In this document: positions 10,190 to 20,840 of the stretch, piece after piece
Position numbering within the stretch: position 1 is the stretch's first letter
How the letters are laid out: the number at the start of each line of letters is the position of its first letter
From: Acanthosepion esculentum
Lineage: Eukaryota > Mollusca > Cephalopoda > Sepiida > Sepiidae
Direction: 5' to 3'
Assembly (NCBI GenBank): GCA_964036315.1
Contig: OZ038488.1
Location: forward strand, 65,459,909-65,523,908
Length of the DNA stretch: 64,000 nt
Notes under the pieces: model-generated
Seen by the model: only the letters and a program-made list of their open reading frames with translations
The model's database searches: none
Told to the model about the DNA's origin: nothing
Made by a program: the position numbers and the translations under genes

Positions 10190-10672
10190 TGTGCATTTCT
10201 CATGATGCCAATATTCTAATTCCTCCTTCTGTTGCGTTGCTCTTCTGTTTCTTCTCGAAGACGTTCTTCCATTCGCATTCATATATTTTCTCTTCTGACG
10301 TTAGATTCTTCCTCTGTTTCATTTTGAATCCTTTCAGATACACGTTCTCTCATAGGAGCTCTTCTTGCATTAGCTTTTTCCTCTCTTTCATTTTGTCTTC
10401 TTTGTGCTGCTCTCTCTCTCTCTCTCTCTTTCGCTTTCTTTCTCCCTCAGACCTGCTCTCCTCCTTTTACCCTATTCTTCTGTCTCATTAGTTCGCCTCT
10501 GAGACTCGAGTCTTCTGGCTCTTATTGCTTCACGGCATTCCTGCGAATCCTTTGTATATATTTGCCTATCAGCCTCCCGCAGTGCGTGTATCTGATTCTG
10601 AGATAGGCAGAATCGCTGTTTTCGTTTTCGCTCTCGTTCTAACCTTCTCATTTCTTCAGGGGAATTTTCCAT
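10190..10672 (-). pseudogene. Broken Arg/Glu-rich repeat protein, possibly Helitron/PIF1-associated
   Basis: From an ATG at 10672 on the - strand a frame reads MENSPEEMRRLERERKRKQR, then LREADRQIYTKDSQECREA and SQRRTNETEE. After frame changes, related REE/RRxNETEE-like modules recur (REETEEQRN near 10230-10260). This Arg/Glu-rich repeat of NETEE type resembles N-terminal regions of some invertebrate Helitron or PIF1-like helicase proteins, but no helicase motif is present here. An antisense + strand frame (10135-10491), rich in Ser and Phe, is a shadow of it. Function unknown. Confidence 0.4.
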
Positions 10673-10799
10673 TTTATGATGTTTACCGGACAAAATTTTC
10701 TTAGATGCACAAAACAATGCAAATATAGGGGGATTATATAAATTTAATTCTATATTTATAGAGCAAGTTTTATTGAATCTTCGATGCCAATGCAAAGCT

Positions 10800-11570
10800 A
10801 AAATGTATTTAAATACGAGAACTTGTAATTACTCCTATAATATTAATACTAAATTAATCTTTTAATAGTTATTCAGTTATATATTTAGAAGGTAAAAGTG
10901 TGTTGAATCTAGGATACAATAATTCACATATTCAGATATAATGACTGATGCATGTAATGTTAATAAAACTCTGCGATATATTTATTTGAAAGTAATTGTT
11001 ACTTGTAAATAAATGCTTAATAATATATCTTGTGTTTCAGTTTGTATTATTTGGTCTTCAGATGGGACGGGAGTATATAAATACACATTGATAATTATTA
11101 TATCGTTTGATGATGATTGATGACAAAATTATTCATATTATCTAATGTTATCAAGAAAATATTATTATCTCCCTTTATGAAAAAATATAAAATTATCTCC
11201 CTTTGTGAAATGAGACAGGAAAAATATAAGTAAATATATGGTTTGATACTTTTACGCTCCTCCAGTATCCTAATTATTTCGTATTCAACGCGAAACAAAA
11301 AGCTTGTAAAATATTTTAAAATAGATAAGTGATCCATTCTGACAAACCCAACGAACGAAAATATATTATTCTGCCTACCAACGCTATCACAACTACAATC
11401 GAAAAGAATTCATCTGAGTTTAATATAAAATTTGTTACTACTTGTAAAACAATGAAAGACTTAATAGAAAACAAAATAATTGCTGTGGATTCTGGGATGA
11501 ATCCGATATCAATGAATAACAAACGCCAGGAATGGATAGGGAAAATAAATGTATTAACGTAATAATACAA
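10800..11570. other. AT-rich intron sequence with one unassigned ORF
   Basis: Mostly AT-rich. A 77-codon open frame on the + strand (11329-11562) has a polar, protein-like composition (IHSDKPNERKYIILPTNA, FVTTCKTMKDLIENK). It sits just outside the gypsy element. I do not recognise it. Confidence 0.3.
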
Positions 11571-11572
11571 AC

Positions 11573-11853
11573 TGGTAATACGGGTTAGTAGATCCAGGAA
11601 TGCGGGTTATTAGCAATAATATATATACAGTCTTGGTATTGAAGTATCGCGGTATGACTCCTTACTGAGTCTACGTGCTCGCTAACTGTGACGCTTGCCG
11701 CCGTCTCTGTGTGTGACTTACTCCACTACTACTGAACTCTACTACTCTTCTGTCGTTCTGTGTCCACTCCTTGACTGTTCGGGTATTCACTGGTAGTAGT
11801 ATATGTATACCTTGGGTGGGTCCATTTGTGTGAAAAGGGGAGACCCTTTAACA
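11573..11853 (-). repeat. Candidate 3' LTR of the gypsy element
   Basis: Directly after the purine tract (GGAGGGGGGG on the - strand) the sequence starts TGTTAAAGG and can be bounded by ...ATTACCA at 11573. This gives about 281 bp with a TATATATAT stretch. The LTR end next to the primer site (CCGTATTTTGCCAGTGTCC) is only partly matched here (CCGTATTACCAGT). The right-hand limit is therefore tentative and this copy may be truncated. Confidence 0.5.
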
Positions 11854-12440
11854 CCCCCCCTCCTTAGACAGGGAGTTAGTATTTTTCTCTTATGGTTGAT
11901 GATGAGAGGTTCAGTAGATTTTCTCTTCCTGTTTGACCTTCTAAATTCTGTATCTTCCTGTGGTCTTTGAATCTCAAAAGCTTCAAAGATTGCATCCATT
12001 GAGTCGTCATTTTCTGCGGGTGACGAGCTTGGCTCCTCAACCCGTCTTTTTTGTATTTGGTCAATATGTCTTCTATGGGTAAACTTTTCGCCTTGTACTG
12101 TTGTTATGGTGAAACACACATATTCTATAGTTATTAGACTCTCCCACCTAATATAAGTAGGAGTAGTAAGAGGAACGAGGGTCAGTCGATGTCGAACGAC
12201 AGTAGTCGACAGTTAGTCGAATACGAAAGTAGTCAGCGACCACAAGATTACTCTGCGTAATACCTATTATATCAAGTTCCTAACGTTTGGTACGTTGAAC
12301 TTATTTAGGACCTTTTTAGTACAAATACAAGCCTCCATTGCGAAATAACTCCACAACAACTGTGTACATCACATTTCACAGTCTGTTAATTATTGTGCCA
12401 GGCTCCCAGTAAGCCATATTGTTTCTGAACATCCTAAAGT
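11854..12440 (-). pseudogene. Gypsy Pol C-terminal tail, frameshifted
   Basis: The - strand frame 12119-11787 carries the end of Pol (TTVQGEKFTHRRHIDQIQKR), typical of the region after integrase. It is out of frame with the integrase frame that ends at 12390. The frame change lies near 12440. The tail runs into the purine tract and LTR before its stop. Confidence 0.7.
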
Positions 12441-13412
12441 AAACTCGTTCTCCTGGTTTAAATTATCTCTTTGGTACAAGAGGTGTATACTGGTTTTTGT
12501 TCTTGTTTGGCAATAATTTACAAACACAGACCGTATTCTCTGTGCAAGCATCAATTCCGCTGGTGAAAGACCAGATGGTGTGTTCCCGTTAGGTGTTATT
12601 CTGTATACTTGGAGGAACTGCTGTATCGCTTTTTCCGTCGGTACATCTTCGGCTTTTTTTAAAGCTCTTTTTAGTGTGTCTACGAATCTTTCGGCTTGTC
12701 CGTTCGATCTCGGTTGGTACGGAGCTATCTTGATATGCTTTACTTGGTATGTCTCACAAAATTCTTTGAAGTCACTGGAGGTAAATTGTGTACCGTTATC
12801 AGTTACCAAGCAATCCACAACGCTGAATCTGGCGAATAATTCGTATATACAGTTTATGGTATTTTCAGTCGTCGGGTGTTTGAATCTGGAAACCTCAGGC
12901 CATTTACTGAAACTATCTACTGTTATTAAGTAGTAGTAACCCTCTATGGGTCCTGCGTAATCCACGTGGATTCTGGACCACGGTCTGTCAACTTTAGGCC
13001 ATAGCTTTTGTATAGAGGGTGGTGCTTTCGCCGCAGCAGCACAGCCTTTACAACTTTCCACCATTTGCGTAATATCATCGTCCATGTTAGGCCAGTAGAC
13101 AAAACTTCTCATAAGTGCCTTCACCCGTTTTTTCCCGGATGTCCTAAATGAAAATTTCAAGATTCGCCTTCGTAGCGACTTCGGTATTACCACTCTCTCG
13201 TTATACAATAATATGTAGTCACAGATTGAGAAGCTGTCTGCTAAATTCCTTTCCTTCTCTTCTATTTTTTTCTTGGTATTCTGAATAAATTCATCCTTTT
13301 CCGCTTCTCTTCTTATCTCTAACAAAGTCACAGGTAGTTCCTTTATTGTATTGTATAACACTTTACTGATTTCATCTTCAGCTTGTAATGCCGCTATTAC
13401 CGAGTCTTCCAA
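12390..13412 (-). pseudogene. Gypsy integrase region
   Basis: 340-codon - strand frame. The zinc-binding domain keeps CKGC (C121, C124), but its two histidines are lost from the frame: around 13130-13160 two compensating one-base shifts replace the expected His-x-x-His-Pro-Gly pattern. The catalytic DD35E triad is intact: D151 in HVDYAG, D205 in VTDNGTQF, E241 in NGQAERFV (35 residues between the last two). Transfers element DNA to the genome in intact relatives. Here it is severed from the C-terminal tail. Confidence 0.85.
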
Positions 13413-13444
13413 CGGTTCGCTTTTCGCCGGTATTAATCGCGATA

Positions 13445-14101
13445 TTAATCGCCGGTATTAATCGCGTGCCCAATTTTCTTTGATGGTAAGAACTCAAGTT
13501 TGAAATTGTAGTTTAGTAACATAGTTCCCCATCTTAAAAGTCTGTTCACTGTATAGACTGGTAGACCTTTTTTTGAACCGAAAATCGTAAGAAGGGGTTT
13601 GTGGTCCGTTTGGAGCGTGAACTCTCTCCCATAAATATATCTGTGAAAACGAGTTATTACAAATATTATACCTAATGCCTCCTTTTCGATCTGTGAATAG
13701 TTTCTCTCCGCCGGTAATAATGTTCTAGATGCGTGTGCAACGGGTTTCTTTGTACCGCCCCGGATCTTGTATAGAATACACGCACCTACCCCATCATGTG
13801 AGCTCGTGTCACTTGCAATAATGATTTCGAATTCGGGATTGAGATGTGTCAGTGCTAGCTCCGAAGTTAATTTTTGTATTATTTCCTTAAACGCTTTTTT
13901 ACAGTCTTCTGTCCAATTCCAATTATTCTCCTTTTTTAGTAACTCATTTAGTGGGGCCCTCAATTTATGCATCTTATCAATAAATTCGCCATAGTAGTTA
14001 GCTAGGCCCAGGAAACTTTGTAATTCTGCAACGTTTTTTTGGTTCAGGCATGTTTTTAATTGCCGATGCCCTCTCTGGGTCTTGTTTCCTGCCACTTTCA
14101 T
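13445..14101 (-). pseudogene. Gypsy RT connection and RNase H region
   Basis: Contains VAELQSFLGLANYYGEFI (end of reverse transcriptase), the RNase H start IIASDTSSHDGVGACI with its first acidic residue, IEKEALGIIFVITRFHRY and LQTDHKPLLTIF. The frame joins neither the upstream RT fragment (ends 14128) nor the downstream integrase (starts 13412), so shifts lie at both junctions. Confidence 0.85.
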
Positions 14102-14127
14102 TAATTATATAGCCTAAGTATTTAATT

Positions 14128-14361
14128 TCATTTAGGAAAAAAATCACACTTTTTTCCTTTTACTTTAAACCCGAAGTCCTGAAGTCTTTTGAAAACCTCC
14201 TTTATGTGCGATGTGTGCTCTTCAACATTGTCGCTCTTAATTAGAATGTCATCCAGATAAGCGGTCGCAAAATTCTGGCCCGTGAGCATTGTGTCCATCG
14301 TCTGCTGAAAAATTGCTGGTGCAACTTTTACCCCGAACGGTAGTCTGTTGAATTTGTACAA
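14128..14361 (-). pseudogene. Gypsy reverse transcriptase, palm fragment
   Basis: 77-codon frame with FNRLPFGVKVAPAIFQQ and the catalytic YLDD box (residues 35-38, about 14259-14248). It is displaced by a frameshift near 14370 from the upstream frame that contains the finger region. Confidence 0.85.
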
Positions 14362-15254
14362 CCTTTTGTACGTATTAATACATAGAATTTTCGTACTGGG
14401 ATTTGAAGATAAGCCTCACTTAGATCTATTTTGGAAAATATCTTACCGCCGTTAAGCGTTGTAAATATTTCCTCTGGGCTCGGTAATGGGTAATGGTGGT
14501 CTTTTATAGACTTATTTAGCCCCGTCGAAAAATCTGCGCATACACGGATTTCTCCTGATTTCTTTTTTACATAGACTACCGGTGCTGCCCATTCACTAAA
14601 CTCTATTTTTGAAAGGATCCCAGTTTGTTCAAGTCTCTCTAATTCTTTGTCGATTTTTTCTATAGTAGCAAACGGTACGTTTCGCTTCTTTCTAAATACT
14701 GGTTGGACGTTTTCTTTTAATTCAATTCTGGCTGTAAATTTGTTGCATCGTCCCAAACCGCTCGCAAATACCTTGGGAAATTGATTATGTAATTCTTCCT
14801 TTAACTTTGTCGCATCTGATGGTTCACCGTCTAACTTTTTGCAAAATGTGCTGATAGGTAGGTCCCAAACGTCGAATTTTTGCATCCAGTCTGTACCCAC
14901 TAGATTTTCTGTATCTTTCATTACGTATATCTTGAGTTTTTTTGTTTTCCCGTGAAATTTAACATTTACGATTATTTCTCCTTCGAATTTTATACGCTTT
15001 CCTGTCACCAACTTAGCAATTTTTTGTGTATGCAACATGGTTGGTCTGTTAAGCTTTTTCCATGTATGTAGGTTAATTATCGTTAGATCGGAACCCGAGT
15101 CTAGTTGCAATTTTATCTTTTTATTTAAGATTTCAAGTTCCACATATTTCCTTATGTTGGTATTGTCTTCCTCATGCATCCTAGTAGCTCTTATCCTACT
15201 AGTAGCTTTTCTGTTCCTACATTGGGATGCCTTGTGCCCTATTTTTCCACACAC
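14328..15254 (-). pseudogene. Gypsy zinc knuckle, protease and RT fingers
   Basis: 308-codon frame. The second zinc knuckle (CGKIGHKASQC) opens the frame. The aspartic protease active site LDSGSD is at residues 51-56. The RT finger part follows (WAAPVVYVKKKSGEIRVCAD, then KIDLSEAYLQIPV). It then runs out of frame at the palm. Confidence 0.85.
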
Positions 15255-16212
15255 AAGACAGTTTTTATATTTAAAACGGCAATACTTATTCCAGTGTAGT
15301 CCTCCACATCGATAACATGCAGATGGGGGGAGGGGCTTATATTTGTTTCCCTTTTCGTCATAATTTGCCCTATATGTTGTACTTTTTCCCTTATTATAGA
15401 ATTTTTTTTTCTTTCCGGGGAGGGTGAAGAACGTAAACTTTTGTTTAACTTACGTATATGTGATACTTCTGACTCCTCAATGTTCTTCGAGTCTTTCTTT
15501 ATACTCAGGCATTTTTGGCAATCTTCTGATAATTGTTGTAGTGTTAGTCCAGGTTCATTTTGTAGTTTTGAAATCATTCTTTTGCGCATTTCACTATCTT
15601 TTGCTGAGACTAACCCTTGAACAAAGATGAGACACTTGAAATTGTCCGGTGTTAATTCTGCCAACTTGAAGTCATCGCAATGTTTATTCACGATTGCGGC
15701 AAACGTGGAATAGTCCTCATTTTCGCCCTTTATCAGGTTAAGACATTTCCACCTCTTGTGAAAGAGTGACGTTTTTTGACTGAAAAGCTCTGTAAGACAT
15801 GTAACTGCTTCGTCAAACGTTAATTCGTTCGTCTTTTTTGGCAAAATGTAATCCACAAATTTTGTGTATTTTGTGTTCCTAATTTTCTGAGCAACAAACG
15901 TAGCTTCTTTGCTTCTGTCCAGTTTTGACAATCGATGTTAAAGATGTCTTCGTGGCGTCTGAAATAATCCCCCAAATTTTTATCCTCTTCTAGTGAGTAT
16001 TTGAAAGTTTCTATCGTATTCCACACTGCGTCTTGGGAAAAAGTCGCCTCTTTTTCGATATTTTGTTGTTTGTTACCCGCTACCTTTAATATTAGTTCCT
16101 GCGTTTATAGTAATTGTTTTTGCCATTTTTCTTCCATTCTTTCCTGAAGTTGTAATTGCTGTTCATTTTGGTATTTTACAAGTTCTACTAAAATATTTTT
16201 AAAATCCTCCAT
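15240..16212 (-). pseudogene. Gypsy gag, interrupted
   Basis: Starts at an ATG at 16212 (MEDFKNILVELVKYQNE). It has an in-frame TAA at 16107-16105 (codon 36) and a frameshift near 15905 between the WNTIETFKYSLEEDKNLG frame and the following FVAQKIRNTKYTKF frame. A second shift separates it from the two zinc knuckles at 15310-15215 (CYRCGGLHWNKYC and the C-x2-C-x4-H-x4-C knuckle). Alpha-helical, Lys-rich composition as in gag capsid. Confidence 0.75.
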
Positions 16213-16263
16213 GATAAAAGTCTTACGAAAAACTCACATTTCCGTATTTTAGACCTCGTAAAT

Positions 16264-16275
16264 CTTTTGTCGCCA
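16264..16275 (-). other. Primer-binding-site-like sequence of gypsy element
   Basis: TGGCGACAAAAG on the - strand, starting with the TGG expected to pair with a tRNA CCA end, about 50 bases before the gag ATG. The tRNA is not identified. Confidence 0.6.
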
Positions 16276-16339
16276 AGTTGTTGTGGACACTGGCAAAATA
16301 CGGCAAAGGAGACTTTTTTTTTTTTTTTGGAATCCATCT

Positions 16340-17180
16340 TTTCTCCCCTCGCCCATCTATAGATTAAATTGTGGGGCTAACCGGGCTCTTTAGCCTTAGT
16401 CACCGACCAGTCTAGGAGAATGACAACTTCGAATTCAAAACCTGGGGAGGAATATCTGGTGAGATCGTGGCACGCCATGTACACCAGTTATCTATATTTC
16501 GTTCTCCCTCTGCACAAGTCTTCACCACTATAATTAAATAATATTCCAATGATGAGGGTGGTTAGACACATAGCAAGATTAAGAGCAAGACCTGTCAAAG
16601 GGCAGACGAATTTTCTTATAAAGGCAACGGCCACCTAACACAATGGGGAAGACTGACTGGGTACCGTAGCTATGCATGCAGCCGGTGTGGTAATGTCACA
16701 ACATTAAGCGGAGACTAGACTAGACAGTTCCGTGTTGGTGATTAAGGCAAGCCTTCATGTTGGAGACCATTGGTTGGTGTTTGAACAAGTCTACTTGCCC
16801 GAGAATGAATACCCCACCACACTCAGATATGTGGAGAGAACAGGTCCGTTGCTCAGCTACGCTTTGACCCTGCAACCAGACCCGGTTATGGTACTGACGA
16901 TGGCGAATGATGATACATGTCTGTGTCGGTTACTAGGAAGATGTGGAGTGGCGTTACGAAATGAACAACGAAATCAGTGAACAGAATTTGAAATAAAACC
17001 GTGAATATTTATATTCATTTTACTGAAAAACCACTGGGGCGAGTCTACTTCTCCCTATGGTCGGTTTCATCGCAAAATATCTTGATAAAAATGTTTCGTC
17101 ACGGACCTGTAGTAATGCTTATAAGCAACAGGTGAAAACCACTTTCCCATAAATTTTTAATCATTTCACTCCAAACAAGA
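16340..17180 (+). repeat. SINE-like and unassigned repeat sequence
   Basis: 16360-16500 (TTAGCCTTAGTCACCGACC, CTAGGAGAATGACAACTTCG) resembles the downstream module of the family B SINE at 33220-33310. 17100-17200 resembles 45860-45980 (both contain a GCAGGGGGTTTCTCAG-like word). No intact coding sequence. Confidence 0.4.
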
Positions 17181-17454
17181 CGATTATGCAGGGGGTTTCT
17201 CAGAGTGAAAAGAACGAGAAGACTTTAGAAGAAACCGGAAACCCAACCTTAAAAAGGAATCAAGGGAAGGACAGTGAACCGGGCGATAGGCGAACCTATA
17301 CTCTAGAAGTTGCAGTTGAAAACAAGCAATCACGGCTCTCCATAGCGTACTTTTATTTATTATCTGGTCGTTTGCATTCATTTTTAGAAAAAATAATTGA
17401 GTGGTTTCCCGTTTCCTTATCTACGGTTTGAAATTCAGAGTCTTCCTCCTCTTA

Positions 17455-17640
17455 CACTGATTGCCATCCAATGATAGATTGTCTACTCTACTCTACTATT
17501 TAACCCATAGCTCGAGTTGTGGGAGGAGAGATAGATTCATGATGTTCTCAATAACATTAGTGCGAAAGTGAGCGCAACAGATTAGCCCAGAATTTGAACT
17601 CGGCTCGCCGATTTCCCTTTCTGCGCCGATATTCACACTT
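17455..17640 (-). mobile_element. tRNA-like SINE, family B, inverted
   Basis: Order TGATTGCCATCCAATG, TATTTAACCCATAGCTCG, AGATAGATTCATGA, AATTTGAACTCGGCTCGCC, as in the other inverted family B copies. The B-box complement is TTTGAACTCGG. Confidence 0.6.
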
Positions 17641-17989
17641 AGTTTACATTTCTCTGAAAAATTTCTTTTTTTCAGATTTCGAAAAAAGATATTTTTCCGA
17701 AATAACGTTGCATTGTAATTATGCAAATGACTTTGACTTAGTTTACCTTCGTTTGAAAAAATCATGGACATGGTCATTTCAAAATTTGAAAAAAAAAGTA
17801 CCGAGATCGTTTGAAATTAATTTCAAATAAAAGCTTCAAAATTAAGTTTGTAAAAAAATGTCACAATTGATCCTACAATTCCAACAAAACATAGGGCCTT
17901 TTGACTGCCAGGTAATCGCTCAGTGTCTGAAATAAATCCACAAGTGACTATTTGTATTTCAAGGGAGGTAAACATCTGTTCCTCAGTTT

Positions 17990-18460
17990 ACTTATTAAAC
18001 TCTGCTGAAACTAGCACGATGCCATATGTCGCTTACAGTACTCCGTGTTCTAAAATGATCAATTATCACAACAGCTTCCCCAGATCAATAGTTACAAATA
18101 GCGCATGAAACCTGTAGCTCTAAGCCAAGACCACCTTGTGCCACATAACATAAGCTACATCACTTTCAACAGCAGCAAAAGCTAAAATGGATAGCACATG
18201 TAACACGGAGATAAAATAATGACAACCAAGATGCTGATGTTTCTCACTCCTTCAAGCAAAAGATTAAGAAGGAAGCCATCACCGATACTTGAAAGAGCGA
18301 TAACAACTAGTGGACTTGAAAAATCTATTGTTTTCGTGAAATATTGTTTTAAGAGAAAGATTTTATAAATTTCAGCCGAATGTAGTACTGGCTGCTCGGT
18401 TAATGAATGCCGAATGTTTCCTGATAAAGAAACGGCTAATTACCATTGCTATTATCACCT
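17990..18460 (+). pseudogene. LINE ORF2 C-terminal fragment (second LINE family)
   Basis: Aligns by eye with 41330-41760. Shared segments encode SAAYNRFLRSMV-like and KWIAHVT-like stretches, then GLEKSIVF and STGCSVNECRMFPDKE. Multiple stops. Confidence 0.6.
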
Positions 18461-18678
18461 ATGTTCTAAGTGGTGAGCCGTCTGGTCAGGTTCGATATAA
18501 TTTGCTGATCAGACAAGAACTATGGCTAACTTATGTGGAAAAGATGAAAAATCTTTTCCACCCAAGTGGGACAGAAAAAAAAAATTATTTGAATTATGAG
18601 ATTGTTTTTACTATTAATTTATGACGAGTTTTTTGTTTGTCTTATTACTACTTTTTATCATAACTTTCAATATCAAAT

Positions 18679-19469
18679 ACACTAAATATACTAACACCTT
18701 ACCCCTAAAATGTGATGGGAAACAATGATGTTGCCAGCTATACGTTTTTGAAACGATGATGTTGCCAACTATACGTTTTTGAAACGATGATGTTGCCAGC
18801 TATACGCTTTTGAAACAATGATGTTGCCAGGGATACATTTTTTTTTAAACAATGATGTTGCCAGCTATACGTTTTTGAAATAGTTGCCAGCTATACGTTT
18901 TTGAAACAATGATGTTGGCAGGGATACATTTTTTGAAACAATGATGTTGCCAGCTATACGTTTTTGAAACAGTTTCCAGCTATACGTTTTTGAAACAATG
19001 ATGTTGCCAGCTATACGTTTTTGAAACAAGGATGTTGCCAACTATACGTTTTTGAAACAATGATGTTGCCAGGGATTCATTTTTTTGAAACAATGATGTT
19101 GCCAGCTATACGTTTTTGAAACAGTTGCCAGCTATACGTTTTTGAAACAATGATGTTGCCAGCTATACGTTTTTGAAACAATGATGTTGCCAACTATACG
19201 TTTTTGAAACAATGATGTTGCCAGGGATACATTTTTTTGAAACAATGATGTTGCCAGCTATACGTTTTTGAAACAGTTGCCAGCTATACGTTTTTGAAAC
19301 AATGATGTTGCCAGCTATACGTTTTTGAAACAGTTGCCAACTATACGTTTTTGAAACAATGATGTTGCCAACTATACGTTTTTGATATATCTAGTAAATA
19401 CTGGATCTGGCATTAAATAACCCATAGTGGTTGATATGCCATAAAACCCCAAACAAACAAACAAACAAA
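18679..19469 (+). mobile_element. Retroposon-like unit with minisatellite body
   Basis: A 791-bp unit flanked by identical 12-bp duplications TCAATATCAAAT (18667-18678 and 19470-19481). It ends in GGCATTAAATAACCCATAG, then TGGTTGATATGCC, ATAAAACC and a (CAAA)n tail (19449-19469), as retroposed elements do. The body is the 31-bp minisatellite. A similar 3' tail ends at 39151, 39430 and about 44126. Target duplication and tail are seen; retroposition is inferred. Confidence 0.65.
18719..19385. repeat. 31-bp minisatellite
   Basis: More than twenty copies of a unit of the type GATGTTGCCAGCTATACGTT plus TTTGAAACAAT. Two recurrent variants occur in order: a short unit lacking AATGATG, and a unit with AGGGATACA in place of AGCTATACG. 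There are no spacers, so it is not a CRISPR array. Confidence 0.95.
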
Positions 19470-19481
19470 TCAATATCAAAT

Positions 19482-19780
19482 TATTTGAAATCTGAGATGA
19501 AGTAGTTTTACTAGTCATTAATGATTAGTGCTTTTGTTCATCTTATTGTTGTTTTTCATTACAACTTTCTGTCTTAAATTATTTGATGTTTAAAATTAAG
19601 ACTTTTCACTTATGGATGATTTTATTTATGATTAGTTTATCTTATCGGCTTCATCACAAATTTCTGTCATAAAATTATTTGAAATTTGGAATTAAGTCTT
19701 TTCATTTATGACTTATTATTGACTAGTTTATCTTTCCGTTTTCATCATAACTTTCTGTCTTAAATTATCTGAAATCTTAG
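19482..19780. repeat. Degenerate tandem repeat of about 100 bp
   Basis: The words CATTACAACTTTCTGTCTTA, ATTATTTGAAATYT and GATTAGTTTATCTT recur about every 100 bp. One unit lies left of the minisatellite unit (18595-18666), so that unit landed inside this array. Confidence 0.55.
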
Positions 19781-19785
19781 ACAAA

Positions 19786-20200
19786 GTACACTATTTACAT
19801 TGTTCGGACTATCATCCTCATCTTTGTTGCCATATTTATCACAACGTTTCATACATACAACGTTTCAGAAATTCATACACAGATATCCTCAAGAACACAT
19901 GGCACAGTGAATAAAGGCGTTAGTTAGATCCAGTGACAGGACACAAAGCGTGTGAGTTCAATATCTGGTTAAGGCGGTGGAGAATTTGGAGAGGAGAATT
20001 AACAGTAGATAAGTGATAACTGACATCCATTAGACATGACACGTGGAACTAGAACAGTCTACCCCAGCGATCGAAATAAAGAGTTCAGTTCGACATTACA
20101 ACCACCTGAAGAAGGCCGGGGCGTACAACGGCCGAAACGTTGTGATAAATATGGCAACAAAGATGAGGATGATAGTCCGAACAATATAAATAGTGTACAT
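19786..20200. repeat. Inverted repeat with hammerhead-like motif
   Basis: 19786-19860 (ACACTATTTACATTGTTCGG, ATCATCCTCATCTTTGTTGC, ATATTTATCACAACGTTTC) is the near-exact inverse of 20132-20203. The right arm begins with the hammerhead-like block at 20106-20144. Confidence 0.7.
20106..20144 (+). ncRNA. Degenerate hammerhead-ribozyme-like motif
   Basis: CUGAAGA (20106-20112) fits CUGANGA. It is followed by a 5-bp stem GGCCG/CGGCC and then GAAAC. There is one extra A before the stem, and the cleavage-site position appears to be G, so self-cleavage is unlikely. The GAAGAAGGCC...GGCCGAAACGTTG pattern resembles ends of Penelope-like retroelements (inference). Confidence 0.35.
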
Positions 20201-20429
20201 AATACCTCATCTCAGAAATATAGACAGATACTTACATAAAATATTTTCACTATTAGTTTTTGGATATATTTTTTTATCTTGCAAACAAATGAAGAGAAGA
20301 CTAGGCAAATTATTTTTGAGATTAGAAGTCATTGACAGTGTGCTCTGGGCAAACAATTATTTCTGCCAAATACGGCGTGTCGAGATTGGGGCATTGGTAA
20401 TGCGTGTTCTGCTGCCTGCGGGTGGTGTT

Positions 20430-20840
20430 TACATGAACTTCAAACTTCTTTTTCTGTGCCATGACCTTTTAGGACGTGGACAGTCATAGCTCTCCGCAAC
20501 TTCCTGACTTTTGTTGCTCAGAGTAGTTTTTTTTTGCCTATTACGCATGTTTATGTTTTGCCATCCATTCCTTTCATCTTTTATGTGCCATGTCCTTTCA
20601 GTACGTGGATGATCATGGCTCTCCACAACTTCCTGTCTTTTTTTGCTCTGTAGCATTTTTTGCCCATTAGGCATCCCTATTTGTCTGGTTTCTTCCATCT
20701 ATTCACACAACCTCGTTAAGTATGTTACTCGCTGTTTCTATCACTTCTCTAGCTTTCAATATGTCATGAGAGTGTTTACTTCTTTAGGTCTTCTTTTCTC
20801 ATTATGTGTCCTAGCAATTTCGTCTATCTCTTTCCATCTC
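20430..20840 (-). pseudogene. LINE ORF2 C-terminal fragment, duplicated, inverted
   Basis: On the - strand SQEVAESYDCPRPKRSWH and RQEVVESHDHPRTERTWH are two copies of the same tail segment about 125 bp apart, then decayed upstream sequence. Same family as 5165-5590. Confidence 0.65.

Larger units (their letters stand above)
11573..16283 (-). mobile_element. Decayed Ty3/gypsy LTR retrotransposon (inverted)
   Basis: On the - strand the order is primer site, gag, two zinc knuckles, protease, reverse transcriptase, RNase H, integrase, polypurine tract, LTR. This is the gypsy order. The primer-site-like TGGCGACAAAAG is at 16275-16264 and the polypurine tract at 11866-11854. Multiple frameshifts and at least one in-frame stop mean that no full product can be made. 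There is no envelope-like frame. The 5' LTR is nearly gone: only about 30 bases before the primer site remain, next to a 17-base T run at 16314-16330. The insertion is in P4HA intron 1, opposite to the gene. Confidence 0.85.

Noticed and set aside
10135..10491. 118-codon Ser/Phe-rich + strand frame
   Set aside because: Antisense shadow of the Arg/Glu-rich - strand repeat protein remnant.
18719..19385. Regular 31-bp repeats suggesting a CRISPR array
   Set aside because: The repeats are contiguous with no unique spacers, and the context is an animal intron. It is a minisatellite.
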